64,000 bases of DNA from Trichaptum fuscoviolaceum (GCA_910574455.1 CAJSYZ010000005.1:1426001-1490000), one strand, 5' to 3'; positions 23,061-35,262 are shown, counted from the first letter of the stretch. Program-made: numbers and translations. The notes: generated by a model from the letters alone, not told the origin.

Positions 23061-25037
23061 ATGTCGTCCCCCGTCCGCGTGTCGAACAGCCCGGCCATAA
23101 AGAATGCCCCCCTCATCGGCCTCGCAGAGGGGAATGGCTCTTTCAACAACTACGTCCTTGCCGGGCTCGTTCTCGGCGTGCCCTACTTCGTCAAGAAATG
23201 GCTGCCCATCATCAGGTATGGTGGCTTCTACACCTACTGGTTCCTTGTCCTTCTCCTAGGTGTGCCTGTTACGGTCGCATACTGGACAGTCATGAGTACA
23301 TACGGAAAGCGCAAGAACGAGAAGGTTCAACTCCCGGGAAAGGACATTGAGGAATACATCTCCATTAAGGACACGGCTCTGAAGATCCATTACGGTGGAA
23401 AGGAGAAGATCCCTATGCAAGTTTTCCACGACGCCTACTTCGACGGGAAGGTTGACTTCAAAGGTGCTTTCTATTATATCTACTCGCGCTGAACGCCAAC
23501 TTATCCTTACTCTTCAGGTGACGTTTTGGAAATCATGGAACAAAGACACGACTGGGCTTCATTTAATTTCACCCCTGAGCTCTTCAAGTATGTCTTCACG
23601 CGCTTTCTTCCTGAGGTCATCATCCACTCCCAGAGCCAGGATGAGGAACAGGTTCGCGGGCACTACGATCGTACGTGTCCTCTCCTTCGTCCATATCACT
23701 CCAAATTAACCTTCTACGCACCTAAGGCGGCGATGACTTCTACGAATGGTACTTCCATTCCCCTCATCCATCTCGCTTCTAGTCCGAACTAATTTATCCT
23801 TACCTACGCGTCCCATGAAACGCGCCAATACTATAGGTTCTTGGGCCCGCGCATGGTCTACACCTCGGGTGTTGTCAAGGACATCACGCGCACGGAGACG
23901 CTCGAGGAACTGCAGGACAACAAGCTTGCCCTTGTGTGCTCGAAGCTCGACCTGCAACCCGAGGACCGTCTGCTCGATATCGGCTGCGGCTGGGGCACCC
24001 TCAGCGCGTTCGCCGCGAAGAACTACGGCTGCGACGTCACCGGCATCACTTTGGGTAAGAACCAGACCGCGTTCGGCAACCAGCGCATCAAGGACAATGG
24101 TGTGAGCCACGACAAGGCTCGTATTCTGTGCATGGACTACCGCGAGATCCCTGGCGGCCCGGGTCACTACACCAAGATTGTTTCTCTCGAGATGGCTGAG
24201 GTACGACTAATTCTTTTTTTTCGTTACACATAGACCCTCATTGAGATGTTTCGCTGCTAGCATGTTGGTATCCGCCGCTACGGAGCGTTCCTCCGCCAGG
24301 TATACGACCTCCTCGACGACAACGGCACCTTCGTCCTCCAAGTCGCCGGTATCCGCCCTGCCTGGCAATACGAAGACCTCATCTGGTTTGTCCTCTCCGC
24401 ACCTACCGCACCCATCCAAATCCTCTAACTCTAATGCTTCTTACTCACACAGGGGCCTGTTCATGAACAAATACATCTTCCCCGGCGCCGACGCGTCCTG
24501 CTCGCTCGGGTGGGTCATCAACCAGGTCGAGGCCGCCGGCTTCGAGGTCAAGCAGGTCGACGTCCTCGGCGTGCACTACTCCGCCACGATCTACCGCTGG
24601 TACCAGAACTGGGTCTCCAACAAGGACAAGGTCATCGAGAAGTACGGCGAACGGTACGCCCCTTTTTCACTGCACTTTTCATCTACATATACTCTGATAC
24701 TGAACGAAAATGATAATTCAGTTGGTACCGTATCTGGGTCTTCTTCCTTGCGTATTCGACTATTATCTCCCGGTAAGCAATTCCTCGTTCACCCAATGTA
24801 CCCTCGATACCACTTACTCACCCTTTATTCAGCCAAGGATCCGCTTCCGTCTTCCAAATCACCCTCCACAAGAACCTCAACGCATACCACCGCATCGAAG
24901 GTGTCCCCAGCCACACCTCCCTGCACGCCCCCCAGACCCGCGAACTCTCGTACGTGTCTCTCTACATCTATACTAAGAACAAATCTCACAGCTAACGAAA
25001 ACAATTTCCAAAAACCCTGTTTAGACCTGCTCTGTAA
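23061..25037 (+). CDS. MTS1: Sphingolipid C9-methyltransferase
   Basis: Fungal membrane enzyme that adds the C9 methyl branch to the sphingoid base of glucosylceramide using S-adenosylmethionine; related to cyclopropane-fatty-acid synthases. Nine exons were traced: 23061-23463, 23518-23670, 23727-23748, 23837-24200, 24261-24385, 24453-24653, 24722-24772, 24833-24949 and 25025-25037, 482 residues with all phases consistent. Residues about 30-80 form two hydrophobic helices (VLAGLVLGVPYFV; FLVLLLGVPVTVAYW). The SAM-binding motif is LLDIGCGWGTLSAFAAKNY, followed by VTGITLGKNQTAFGNQRI and HVGIRRYGAF. A second hydrophobic segment, WVFFLAYSTIIS, precedes the C-terminus. The last 13-nt exon is uncertain: without that intron the protein ends at 24995 with a different short tail. 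Divergent from YIF1. Confidence 0.92.
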
Positions 25038-25881
25038 TTAACCTCGTTGACGTTGACGTTCCGCAAAATGCCGGTCCTCCCCTGATCAGCGCACATAGAT
25101 TTCTTTAGTCTTAGCCTTAGCCTACTCACCCTCTGTCCTGTCACTGATAGTCTAAGCCATTCAGTCACGAATAATAATGATCTCTTTTGTGCATCCCAAC
25201 CACTTCTGTCTGCATGCAGCAAAAACGAACAAGACAACCTGATCTTTGTTATCAGTGATTTTTGTCGTCGAGCAGAGCAGGTGCTCGAGATGTACATACG
25301 ACAATGAAGCGGAAAGTACACTACTAATGCAGACACACGCACAAACATTCTGAAGAAGACAGTGGCGACAAAGCGTCCGACGGGATGGTAATAACAATTC
25401 TGAATGGTAAAAGAACAAATGAAATAAAAGGTGTAAGGTAAACCAAAACGGATTGATTATACGGCGGAATATTATCGGAATTATCTATCGATGATGGACG
25501 GACGAGCCTGACTGTGACGTTGAGGAGAACCATGCTGAGCGGGGCGAAAACAAAACGAATTCGAATGAATGACTAAAACGAATGGCGAGAGGTCTAGAAA
25601 TGCTCTACACTAGTGATGCGTTGACAGAAGAAGAAGAAAGGAGAGTAATGCTGATTTCAGTTGCGTATGCGGGCGAGAAAGGACAGTTGCTGTGTAGGAA
25701 GGGAACAAGTACAAAGTGAACGGCAATGACGAATAGAACGCGAAAGAATTACAAAGGAGAGTGAGTTAAAGAAGAGAATACAGAAAAAACGGGAAGGTGA
25801 GAAGTAATAAAAATATGGGTTTGGCGAGAACGAAATGAAAAGGGGGAGAGGAACGAGGAGGGTGAAGGGCGGTAGGGAAGT
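25038..25881. other. Convergent intergenic region, 3' UTRs
   Basis: About 840 bp between two converging genes. It is purine-rich on the plus strand from about 25,600 on, with no domain-bearing frame and no repeat that I can see. It most likely contains the two 3' UTRs. Confidence 0.5.
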
Positions 25882-28800
25882 TCAGACTTTCAAGGCAGCA
25901 GAAGAGCTCTTTCTGCCGGTCCCCAACCTCAAGTTCGTGCGTGACAAAAGCTGCCGCAGGCGGACACGAGAGCGTTTCTTCGGCGGCGGCTCATTGGGCG
26001 TCATATGCATAAACGAGCTAACGCTGTCTTGCACGTCCGAATCGTCTGTCGACTCGGACACGCCACCGCCACCACCGTGACAATAAGGTCCCACAAATGT
26101 CTCAATGCGCGAGTACTTCCAATCCGGTGTCGTCATCCCCATCCGCGACTTCGGCGAAAACGGCTGGTAGGGCGATGCGACGCACGTCTCGGTTGGGGAG
26201 GGGAACTCCGTTGAGGAGGTGCTTGTGTCGGACTCAATGTGCAAAGCGGGCTTCAGAACACAAGGCATAACGGACGGCCTTGAGAGTGCATCGTGGTCTG
26301 AGAAGTCTTCCGATTCCTCCGTTCTTGCGAGACCCGTCTGCAATCGGTCGAACGAAGTCGAAAGGTCTCCAATGTCAAAGTCATGCTGCAAACGGGCCTG
26401 CACAGGTGAGGAGCATGCCACAGTCGTCGGTGTACCGTCCACATCATCCTCAAGTTCACAGGACGAGATGGAGAAGGCGGAACGTTCGTTGTACATATCG
26501 AGTTGAGCAAGCTGGCCGGGAGGAATTATCGCTACGCCGATTGCGACTGATGACATAGAAGCTTCAGATGCAGATGACGAACCAGGCTCGGAGAGAGATG
26601 AAGAGTAGCAAGAGATCGGTCTGTCGCTTTCCGAGTCAGAGGCTGCCATTCGGGGAGCTAAGAATGCCCTCGCATCCATGTCGTCGTCATCACCATACAC
26701 CATAAAGTCCGATGAAGGCCTACCGTAGAGCGAAGACGAATCGGCGTTCGCGCAGGGCAACTCTTCGGCGATCAAAAGATCATTCGTGAAGGGGGCAGAG
26801 TCTGAGCGCGCCAGAACGTCACTCAAATCGACTGAAACCTGAGCTTCCGGAACATCTTCATCGTAGTCTTCACAATTGTTGCGCCACTCTTGAAGGTCTA
26901 CTTCGCTCTCCGGGATATATGCGTACGCATAAACTGCATTGCAGCCACGTCGGGAGCGACAATCGCGGACCATGGGGGTATCGTAATAGCCAAAAGTACC
27001 TCGGTTGGCCATCTCCACCGGCGACTGGGCCTCATTTTGTCCGGCGGCGCCAAAGTCAGTTGGCCTTTCCTCTGGCTCTTCTGTCCCCTCTGCTCTGTCC
27101 GAGTTCACAGTCCACAATGTTGACACGGGACTTGACAGGGGAATATGGCTCTCCACATCCTCGTTTCCAGACGCCAGCGTAGGTAGGGGCTCACCGTCAT
27201 CACGGTAGGAATCAAAGATCTTCACATGCATCTCGTACGAGCCGGACCGTCTGGAGTGCCTCTTGTAGGTATGCGCACGAATATCTCGGCTTGCCTTACG
27301 CCGTTGACGGGCGCGATAACCAGTGTCAACGTGGTGCACGAAGGAACGCATCGCCTGCAGTTCCTCGTCCGTTAGCGGGGAAAGGGCGCCGTCTCTAGAG
27401 CAACCGCGATCCACAGGGCTGTCATGGGATGGAATGGAACGGCTCTCAGGTGATTGCGGGGGCGTCCTACTCGGCAGACATTGTGAGCGAGGAGGAGGGG
27501 GAGAGCTACCCAAGAAGGCCAGATAAGCATTGCGGAAAGTTGCGAGAAACTAGAATCACATACAGTCCTTTCGGAGGCAGAACCATCTCCTGTTCTTCTT
27601 CGGGCGTGTCCGTTTGATGAGCACCAGAACCTTTCACATTGGAAATGACCTGTGACGTCTGTTTAGACGCCGGATGGCGGGTCAAGTCCATAGCATAGTC
27701 ACTGATGCTCCGACGATGTTGCGTACGTCCAGAGCTACCAGGCCTAGATTGCGTGTGACCTTGACCAATTGGAAGTAAAGCAAAATCCTTTCTACACATG
27801 CGTGAACTCCAAAGCTCGGACTCTGAAAGGAGAGGTGCATGAAGTGAGGTTGTGCTAGTTGATGGTGCCATGGTTGTCATCTGAGGTGTTGTCGGGAGCG
27901 AAATTAAGGGTGTGGTGGGGGTTGAAGGATTATGGTTTGGTGGCTCAACAAAAAGATATCGTGGAACTGGTTTACGCTTCACAGAAATAATGCTGCGAGG
28001 GGAAGTACATTGATCGGCAGGTGAAGTGCGGGAGAAGTAATCAGAGGAGGCTTCGGGGGTTTCGGGAGGTGGAGATGGAGGTGTTCCAACGTCCGGAGAC
28101 ACTGCGCTTCTAGAGTACATTTAGTACGACAGAATTCCGAGAGAATTGCGAGTCAACATACGTAATAAGGTTGGTTGATGAAGAGTGGAAAGATTCAACT
28201 TCATACGCCGTTGACAGAGCAGGGGAAAACGCTAAGCGGCTTATCGGCTTAAAGTCTGGTGCACTCCTGGTTCTCCTAACAAACATGGAGAAATCAGATC
28301 TTGCCACTTAGTAAAAGCGAGAATGCACTAACCTCCGCGCTGGTCGGTCAACCACAATATCGACGGATCGAGCGGCTGTATCATCGTCAGAAGCGGATCT
28401 AGTATTCAACCTTCTGAAGTCAACATCTCCGCCGTGCATATGGCTTTGAACATAGACTTACGGGATGGAGTTGAGGGGGAAAGGCGTAGAGTTGACACTG
28501 AAGGAGGAGCCAGACGGAGAAGGGATAGGAGACAGGGGGTACGAGAGCTTGGGGTTTGACAAGTCGTAGCTGTCTAAGTGTTGTGGCAAGGAGGGTGAAG
28601 ATATGATGGGTCGCCCAAGTACAGAGGCTTTCGACTTTCTCAAGTTTGCGGATAGAGATTGGGTGGCAAAGTGTGTAGGTGCGGGTGCGAAGTCAAGTTG
28701 ATTATAGCCCCTGAGCGGGTTGAGTGAAGGGCTTGAGATGGATCTACGGCAAGACCGAGGTGGCTCTAGTACTTGCGATGAGCTGTGTCATAGCTTAGCT

Positions 28801-28990
28801 TTGAGAATCGTTCGTGATGAAGAACTAGAAGTAAAACATACGATGTCTCCTGCAGCTGAACTCTGGGACTCGCCTGGCCAAAAAGCCCCTTTGTTTTGTT
28901 AACTGCCACCTGCCAGAGACCGAGACGAGGTACAGGACCTCTGAGGAGCTTGTCGGAGCTCTGTGTTCTGTCGTGTGTGCGGCGCGCCAT
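25882..28990 (-). CDS. Ser/Pro-rich protein of unknown function, about 945 aa
   Basis: Six exons can be joined on the minus strand, starting MARRTHDRTQSSDKLLRG at 28990 and ending RKSSSAALKV at 25882. Junctions are ETS|SISSPSLN, NSI|PRLNTR, RPAR|RTRSAPDF, NLIT|SAVSPDVG and PPKGL|SPPPPRSQ, each with GT donors and AG acceptors in phase. The protein is largely disordered, rich in Ser, Pro, Asp and Thr, with many SP and TP sites. One denser segment, LTDEELQAMRSFVHHVDTGY, is followed by a basic stretch ARQRRKASRDIRAHTYKRH that could be a nuclear signal. The C-terminus is basic (PPPKKRSRVRLRQLL). I recognise no domain; a regulatory or scaffold protein under proline-directed kinases would fit the composition but is only a guess. 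The long continuous frames and consistent splicing make the gene itself likely. Confidence 0.7.
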
Positions 28991-31100
28991 GGCTGCTGGG
29001 CGTCGTTGGGGAGGTAGGGGGAGGATGTGGAGGAAGGAGTGTGAGGGATGAGGAGAAGACGGGACCAGGCTGGAGATAAATAGGACAGCGATAAATTACG
29101 GGTGTTGGACATGTGGCAGGAGAGCTTGGTGATTGAGAATCCTCCGCACGTTGCGCTGCCCGAGCCTAATCCCGTTTAGCCTATAATTAGGATCCATTGT
29201 CTTCGTTCAGCCATTATCCCGCCCTTTGTTCGCGTGCAGCCCATCTCTCTTGCTCGTCTCCGGCCAACAGCGATGCGTCTGCTCGTCTTCTTTCATTTAG
29301 GAATGGGACAGTGTGCACCGGTGACGATGGTTGGCGTCTGGCGAGCTCGACGTCGAGAGCACAAGTTGAACGCGTCCGAGAGCACCGTGACAGGCGGGTG
29401 ACGGTGACGATCCTCGCGAATCCCGCTAAGCCCGTAAGCGCCCATCTTCGCACGCCAGTAGGTCCATATCCAAATATGGGCACTTGGCGTCGGAGTTTGT
29501 AGCGGAGACGACACGTCTGGCAGCCTGCCAGTGAGTGCGGCGGCGCGCTTCTTGAGCTTCCCTGTCAGGGGCCGTCAGTCGCCCAACGCGGTCTGCGACG
29601 TATTCTCGCCCAACGTCTCTTGTCTCTAATGAATCTGCGAACTTACGGTGGCTTCGAGAAGAACAGTCGGCTTCTGGCTCAAAGACTAAAGTAATGTCGC
29701 GCTGCCGGCATCCGAATTGCTTCAGCTTCTTATTCTAAGTTTACTCTCGACCTGCTCAATATACCCGGCTCACCACCTTATCCGCCTCGTCGTGCATCAG
29801 ATTGACACCCGCGTCCCCGAGCGTGTCTCATCCGCTGTCCCTATGTACATCCCTCATATCCGTATCTACAAAGAAGCGCCAACGATTCCGATGCTTCCCT
29901 CGTATCCAAATGCCGCCGGAATGGGCACTGCTTCGACTTCTTGTCTTCTCAAGAAGCCTCTGAAATGTCTCGTTACCATTCATATCATACTACTCTGATC
30001 CCATGCGGCTCGCGTCGCCCATTTGCTCAATGGGTAGAAATAATAGCGAGAAAAAAAACTTTGACAAAACAAGGGGAGTCGCACCCGTCAACGAAAATTG
30101 CCATTGTTCATGTGCGGTTGAGGACAGATGCGGGAAGCGTCTCAGGAGCCTCGAGGCCCAATGCCTTTGCGTCGCCTCTACGCCGCCGGGACGCTTGAAT
30201 GTCGACAATAATAGCCCTTAGAGTCCCGGTCCGGCTGTCCGCTTTTGCACGCCCGCCGTCTCTTTACCTTCGCCTTCAACAAAGCAGCCACTCACCAGCT
30301 ACCTTCATTGTCCTGATGAGCCTGATTGTCCTCTAATTAGGAGGCTCACATCTGCGTACGCTCGGAAACGCACACCGGTAGTCTCCGTGCTGCAATCACA
30401 GTCTTTCTGACACTTTACAGTACCTATCTCCCCACACCGAGCCCAGGCAATGCAGATCCACAAGTATGACACGCGAAGGCCGCTAGTAGGGATCCCCGTC
30501 GTAGAGAGGCAAAGAGGTACGATAGACAGGGCTGCAACACCGGGGCTTTATCCTGTCCATCTCAACTCCCTACACCGGAGGCTCGGGAACTCGCGCGCCA
30601 CCAACTTGAAGTTGCGTTCAAGTTTACGTTACTATCCAACTTCAAGAAGCACCGCATCACGTGGTGCTCTCCCACTTCTCTCTTATGTCTTCTCTCACTG
30701 GGTACCGTGGTTCGTTCTTATTCGGGTTCTTCGTGAATAACGAATATCAACCGACTTGAGAATCACATACCTATGATGCATGTGGTGTTGGGGAGCAGTC
30801 GTCAAGATGCTGATATCGAAGACCATTTCACACTACCAGTCGTCGTCGCCACATCCACATCGTTCTGCACGCACGATAACCGCATGCTCTTAGAGACAAA
30901 AAAGAGCGACACTCGTTCTTTCATTCCTAGCCCTCTTTTCGTATTCCCGAATCGCTCGCAGATGTCAGAAACAAACAAAATCAACACGGTCACCTCGGGC
31001 ACGTACTGCCCGACCTTCAGCGTCAACGAGCCCGGCGCGGTGCTATCGCATTTCAGGATGGCTCTCGATGAGGTGCCAAGTGTTGGCTCCTGAGGCTGGT
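28991..31100. other. 2-kb intergenic region, no gene recognised
   Basis: Short frames occur on both strands but none carries a recognisable motif or spliceable exon set. A 44-codon frame beginning near 30961 (MSETNKINTVTSGTYC) is too short to support. The region probably contains the 5' region of the Ser/Pro-rich gene and then grades into repeat DNA from 31,101. Confidence 0.45.
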
Positions 31101-31297
31101 ACATCAGGGAAACTTCCTTTTGCTTACGGCGACTGACGCGTCCTGACGCGTCCTGATTTGGCTGGCACCTGTCTGAAGGGTCGCTACTTCGTCTGAAAAT
31201 ACACTGATTGCCTTATCTCACTGAAATAAGGAGTGTTTCAGGATGCAAGCCGTCTCTCAGTGCATCAGAATGCAAGTCAGGATTTCAGTGCTCAAGT
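31101..31297 (+). repeat. Dispersed repeat copy A, possible element terminus
   Basis: A 197-bp segment starting ACATCAGGGAAACT that is nearly identical, over the same length, to 63747-63943. Its first 24 or so bases also resemble, inverted, those ending at 55045. It contains two tandem GACGCGTCCT units and the recurring motif TCAG(G/A)ATGCAAG. The sequence downstream to about 31,640 has the same style (catcaggtggcaagtcag near 31,455). It looks like the terminal and subterminal part of a DNA transposon or a solo non-autonomous copy. Confidence 0.7.
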
Positions 31298-31743
31298 GTA
31301 ATACATCAGAGATTGCTAACGGCGGCTGGCGCGTCCTGGAGCTTCCTTAAATGGGTTGAAGCGTTGTCATGCCTGCCTGAAGTGTTGCCTGGCTGCCTGA
31401 TGGCCTTAAAACGGCGTTTCAGGACAAAATCAGTGCGTAAGGAGGGAAGCTGTACATCAGGTGGCAAGTCAGACTCAAGTGAGATTTACTACTACTACCA
31501 CTACTGTACTCAAGTGAACTTGAACCTCTGTTTTGAGATTTCAAGCTACCTTCATCTTCATGACATCTTGAAAGCGACAGCAAACACCATTGACAACCTC
31601 AGTCTACAATGATCATTCAACGAGAAGCAATTCAATAATAGATACAATCACGATGCTCCTGGCAACTTTTGAAGACAAGAGCATGCACTCAACAATTTAC
31701 TCAACAAGATAACACCGTTAGCACTATTCAAACGGGCCTCAGC

Positions 31744-31759
31744 CTACTCAATATCGAGC
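31744..31759 (-). pseudogene. Detached 3' coding end of the DEDDy exonuclease gene
   Basis: Read on the minus strand after the target-duplication bases CCAAT, this stretch gives the codons for Met (completed), Leu, Asp, Ile, Glu and the stop TAG (31744-31746). It is in frame with the exonuclease exon that ends at 38495 on the far side of the LTR element. These are therefore the last codons of the original gene, cut off by the insertion. Confidence 0.75.
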
Positions 31760-31764
31760 ATTGG
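31760..31764. repeat. Target-site duplication ATTGG, left copy
   Basis: ATTGG immediately before the 5' LTR; the same five bases follow the 3' LTR at 38495-38499. Five-bp duplications are typical of Ty3/gypsy integrases. Confidence 0.93.
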
Positions 31765-32594
31765 TGTCGAGATCCCAGGCCCCTTTTCTCATTTCCCGCA
31801 CTTTCCCGCCAAGGATCCCGACATGAGCAGACAATCCCGCGGGGAGAATCCCGCCATTGGATTCCCCGCGCGAAACCCCTTTCCCGACTCGCACGATCCC
31901 CCGCAAGATCCCCCGCTCACGTGACCTATCCCGCACCACCGTCCCGACCACCATGCACGCATACACACATTCATTTACGACGACCCGCCACGGCACACGT
32001 ACATTCACTTATCAACATACGCTCATTAATCCGTTAGTACCTCAAGGTGACGACCTGCAACAGTCTGGCATACCTAGTCTGGCTAGTCGCGGCCCCGGAC
32101 CGGACGCTGACGTCCACGGACAGGCCGTAGCCATCTGGAGAGACGGGATAGACATGCCTAACAGTGCGGTCGTAGCATGTATCGTTTGTAGTAGATAGGT
32201 GCGCATTGCGCAAGGACACTTAGCGTAGATTAACTATACAGTCTTTACGAAGTAGATAAATAGCTGTAGGCATCGTAAGGAGCACCCCACTTTTGACCTC
32301 TTGTGGAGTGCTTCCTTAGGTGCGATCTCTCTCTTTTCTCCTGTGTAGTTAGTTGCGCAATACTTACTTGTGGAGTGCTTCCTTAGGGATCCGCTTACTT
32401 GACGTTCAAAGCAGTGAAGAGTCCTAGCTGGCCTTGAGAATCCCGCGACGCGCCTGGATAGAATCCCGCGCGTTTCCCGCCTGAATTCCCACGCTCGTTC
32501 CCAGTCGCGAATCCAGATTCCCGAACGCGGGTTCTTGTCGCGAATTCCAGTTTCCCGAAACTGTTTCCCGCTACAATTCCCGACGGTCGTAACA
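31765..32594 (+). repeat. 5' LTR, 830 bp
   Basis: Begins TGTCGAGATCCC and ends GGTCGTAACA, with TG...CA ends. Inside it a motif, TTGTGGAGTGCTTCCTTAGG, occurs twice (about 32300 and 32369). I see no conventional tRNA primer-binding TGG directly after the LTR, so self-priming as in the Tf1 group is possible but unproven. Confidence 0.95.
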
Positions 32595-32683
32595 TTAGGT
32601 CAAAAGTCCTGGCTCACCGCCGCTCGGACTCGACACCCTCACGCTCTTTACTTCTACCCCCGCACCCGTACCGCCGACCCGCG

Positions 32684-33892
32684 ATGTCGTCCCACCAGGA
32701 ATGGGGAGGACTCGCAGACACCTTCGCTTTCCCGTCCCCTAGCTCCTCGATGGAGGAAGACAAACTCCAGCCCATCCTTGATCGCCTCGACACCCTCGAA
32801 AAACGCTACTCCAAGTTAGTCAACGAACACAATCAGGTTCAGAACACTGTCGCCCAGCTCAAGCACGCCAACCAGGCGTTAGAAGCCCAAATCGCGAGCC
32901 AGCCCGCCTCCCCGTCTGGGGGTGGAGCAGGGCTCAAGATGAAGCTTCCCGACACCTTCGAAGGCGAACGAGCCAAGCTGGAAAACTGGATTCACCAGAT
33001 TAAGCTCTACCTGTTCGGACAACATCCGGGGCTGGACGAAACCCGCAAGGTCGCATTCGCCCTGATGCTACTGCGGGGACCGGCGCAAGACTGGGCACGA
33101 CCCATTCTAGATCGACTCCAGGACATCCCGACACCGCCAGAAGCCGCCAGCCTGGAGGCCCTGTTCGCCGCCCTTCGCGCCTCTTACGGAGAAATCGATG
33201 CAGACAAAGCCGCAGCCGACAAGCTGATGCGCCTACGCCAGACAGGAACAGTCGCCGAGTTTGCGTCGCAATTCCGTGCCCTCCAAGCCCTCACCGGGTG
33301 GCCCAAGGACGCGACGACGGATGTCATCTACCTCGACATGTTCCGGAAGGGACTCAAAGACCAGGTTCGCCAGCACATCGCCAGCACAGAGGCGAAGGAT
33401 ATGAAATTCGATGCCTACGTCAACTGGGTTTCCGAGACGGACGAGAAGCTAAGGCTCGCACACGCCTATGGACCAGTATCGAAGCCAGCGGCTACGCCCC
33501 GAAGCAATCCCGGCACCACTAGTTCAGCTCCGCGTACGATCCCGACTGCGGGCGCAAGCTCGACGAAGGATCCCAACGCGATGGAGATTGACAGGGTGCG
33601 CCGGGAGCGCAGGAGTAAGGGACTATGCTACTACTGCGGAGAGAAAGACCATTTAGTGAGCGATTGCCCAACGCGACCGCCAACCCGAAACCTAAAGGCT
33701 ACGAAATCCACGTCCCCGTCGAGCCCCTCGCCCCCCGCGCTCCAGTCGTTCGAAGAAACGCTCAAACGTATGGCGGAACAGTACGTCCAGAATGTGCAGC
33801 AGTCCGTGCTACAGAACGCATTCGCCGCCATGACGCCCGCCGCCAAGAACGTTCACAATCCCGAAGCCCCGCCCCCAGCGGATTTTCAGTAG
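32684..33892 (+). CDS. gag: Retrotransposon Gag with CCHC zinc knuckle, 402 aa
   Basis: Structural capsid/nucleocapsid protein of the chromovirus. The ATG is 90 bp after the 5' LTR. An N-terminal coiled coil (LDRLDTLEKRYSKLVNEHNQ) leads into a Gly-rich linker. The retrotransposon Gag core follows, with KLENWIHQIKLYLFG and YGEIDADKAAADKLMRLRQ. The nucleocapsid knuckle is GLCYYCGEKDHLVSDC (CX2CX4HX4C). The frame is intact and ends PPPADFQ. Protease lies in a different frame just downstream, so either a frameshift signal or a lesion separates gag from pol. Confidence 0.93.
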   Translation: MSSHQEWGGLADTFAFPSPSSSMEEDKLQPILDRLDTLEKRYSKLVNEHNQVQNTVAQLKHANQALEAQIASQPASPSGGGAGLKMKLPDTFEGERAKLENWIHQIKLYLFGQHPGLDETRKVAFALMLLRGPAQDWARPILDRLQDIPTPPEAASLEALFAALRASYGEIDADKAAADKLMRLRQTGTVAEFASQFRALQALTGWPKDATTDVIYLDMFRKGLKDQVRQHIASTEAKDMKFDAYVNWVSETDEKLRLAHAYGPVSKPAATPRSNPGTTSSAPRTIPTAGASSTKDPNAMEIDRVRRERRSKGLCYYCGEKDHLVSDCPTRPPTRNLKATKSTSPSSPSPPALQSFEETLKRMAEQYVQNVQQSVLQNAFAAMTPAAKNVHNPEAPPPADFQ

Positions 33893-33909
33893 GGTCGTAT
33901 TGCTCAGTC

Positions 33910-34560
33910 GCGCCCTATACGACCCAACCGCCCTTGTGGCCGAAGAACTCTCTTAATAATGGTCCCTTGTATTTAACCATCTCTACAATAGACCGTCGTC
34001 TTCGACGACATTTGAAGTTCCCGGTACAGGTTAGCGACGGAAAAACGGATGCCTTAGCCACAGTAATGTTAGACAGCGGTGCGTCGGGAACTTTCATAAA
34101 TTCCCGCTACGTTTCGCGACACGGACTCCAGACTCGGGAATTGGTAATCCCGATACTTTTGCGCAACGCGGACAATTCCCCGAACGCAATTGGACGCATC
34201 ACCAAGGAAGTAGTCCTCAACGTCGAGATGAAGGGACACTTAGAACAGTTGACCATGGCCGTCGCGGATATTGGCGACGACGATATTATCATGGGGATCG
34301 ACTGGTTGCGGCACCATAACCCAACCATTGACTGGACCAACGATGTGGTCGATCTCAACCGCTGCCCACCTCAGTGTGACAACCAGCAACGCCTGGTCCC
34401 GCTTCCCCGCCTCGCCATAGCAGAAGAAGTCGAGACCCCCTGGGGGCCCGACAGGACCCAGGCCGAATGGGAAGCTGTCCCACCAGGATTTCGGTACTCA
34501 GAAAAATATTGGGACCAGTACCACGACGCTGAAATCCTACTTCGTCACGACGGACGACCA
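33910..34560 (+). pseudogene. Pol segment: aspartic protease
   Basis: The frame carries the retropepsin motif ATVMLDSGASGTFINS and the second conserved segment DDIIMGIDWLRHHNPTIDW, the standard Ty3/gypsy protease layout. It is -1 relative to gag, with a long overlap. Downstream the frame runs out near 34,600, while reverse transcriptase continues in another frame, with the switch somewhere about 34,500-34,560. Part of a pol that is not continuous in this copy. Confidence 0.85.
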
Positions 34561-35262
34561 CTTCGCGTACAAAATTGCCGCCTCGTACACCCACTCCCAG
34601 GCCATCGCTGAGAAGTCAGCAGTGAAGGAAGGCGAGAAAACCTTCGAGGAACTAGTTCCCCCCGAATTTCGTGAGTTTGCCGACGTTTTCTCGAAAGTTG
34701 AATCCGAAAGGCTTCCACTACGCAAGCCGTATGATCACGCCATAGATTTAGAACCCGGGAAGGTTCCCCCGTACAGCAAAATCTATCCGTTGGCCCCGGC
34801 CGAACGCGACGCCCTTCGCGAATTCGTTGACGAAAACCTGCGCAAAGGGTACATACGACCTTCGAAATCCCCTGCAGCGGCTCCCGTCTTCTTTATCAAG
34901 AAAAAGGACGGAACCTTGCGCATGGTAGTCGATTACCGACGACTGAACGATATCACAGTCAAGAATCGATACCCGCTTCCCCTCACGATGGAACTCGTAG
35001 ACGCACTGCAAAAGGCGAAGGTTTTCACGACGTTAGATTTGCGATGGGGCTACCACAACGTGCGACTGAAGCAAGGCGACGAGTGGAAGGCCGCCTTTCG
35101 GACTCAGGCAGGACATTTCGAACCAACGGTGATGACATTCGGGCTCACGAATGCCCCGGCGACCTTCCAGCATATGATGAACGATATCTTCAAAGATCTC
35201 ATTGGAGTATACGTGATCATCTATCTTGACGACTTGCTAATCTTTTCCGAAGATGAATCGCA
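34561..35262 (+). pseudogene. Pol segment: reverse transcriptase
   Basis: Reverse transcriptase fingers and palm are readable from FADVFSKVESERLPL through FFIKKKDGTLRMVVDYR, LTNAPATFQHMMN and the catalytic VIIYLDDLLIF. The frame breaks shortly after YLDD (near 35,260). Residues after that point in this frame are nonsense, and the homologous continuation CKPEKCKFKQTSVEYLG is in another frame. Catalytic Asp residues are present. Confidence 0.9.

Noticed and set aside
30961..31093. Short plus-strand frame MSETNKINTVTS
   Set aside because: Only 44 codons, no motif, and it runs up to the edge of a repeat.
31748..32198. Frames on both strands of the 5' LTR, repeated exactly in the 3' LTR
   Set aside because: Duplicate because the LTRs are duplicate; no known LTR-coded protein.
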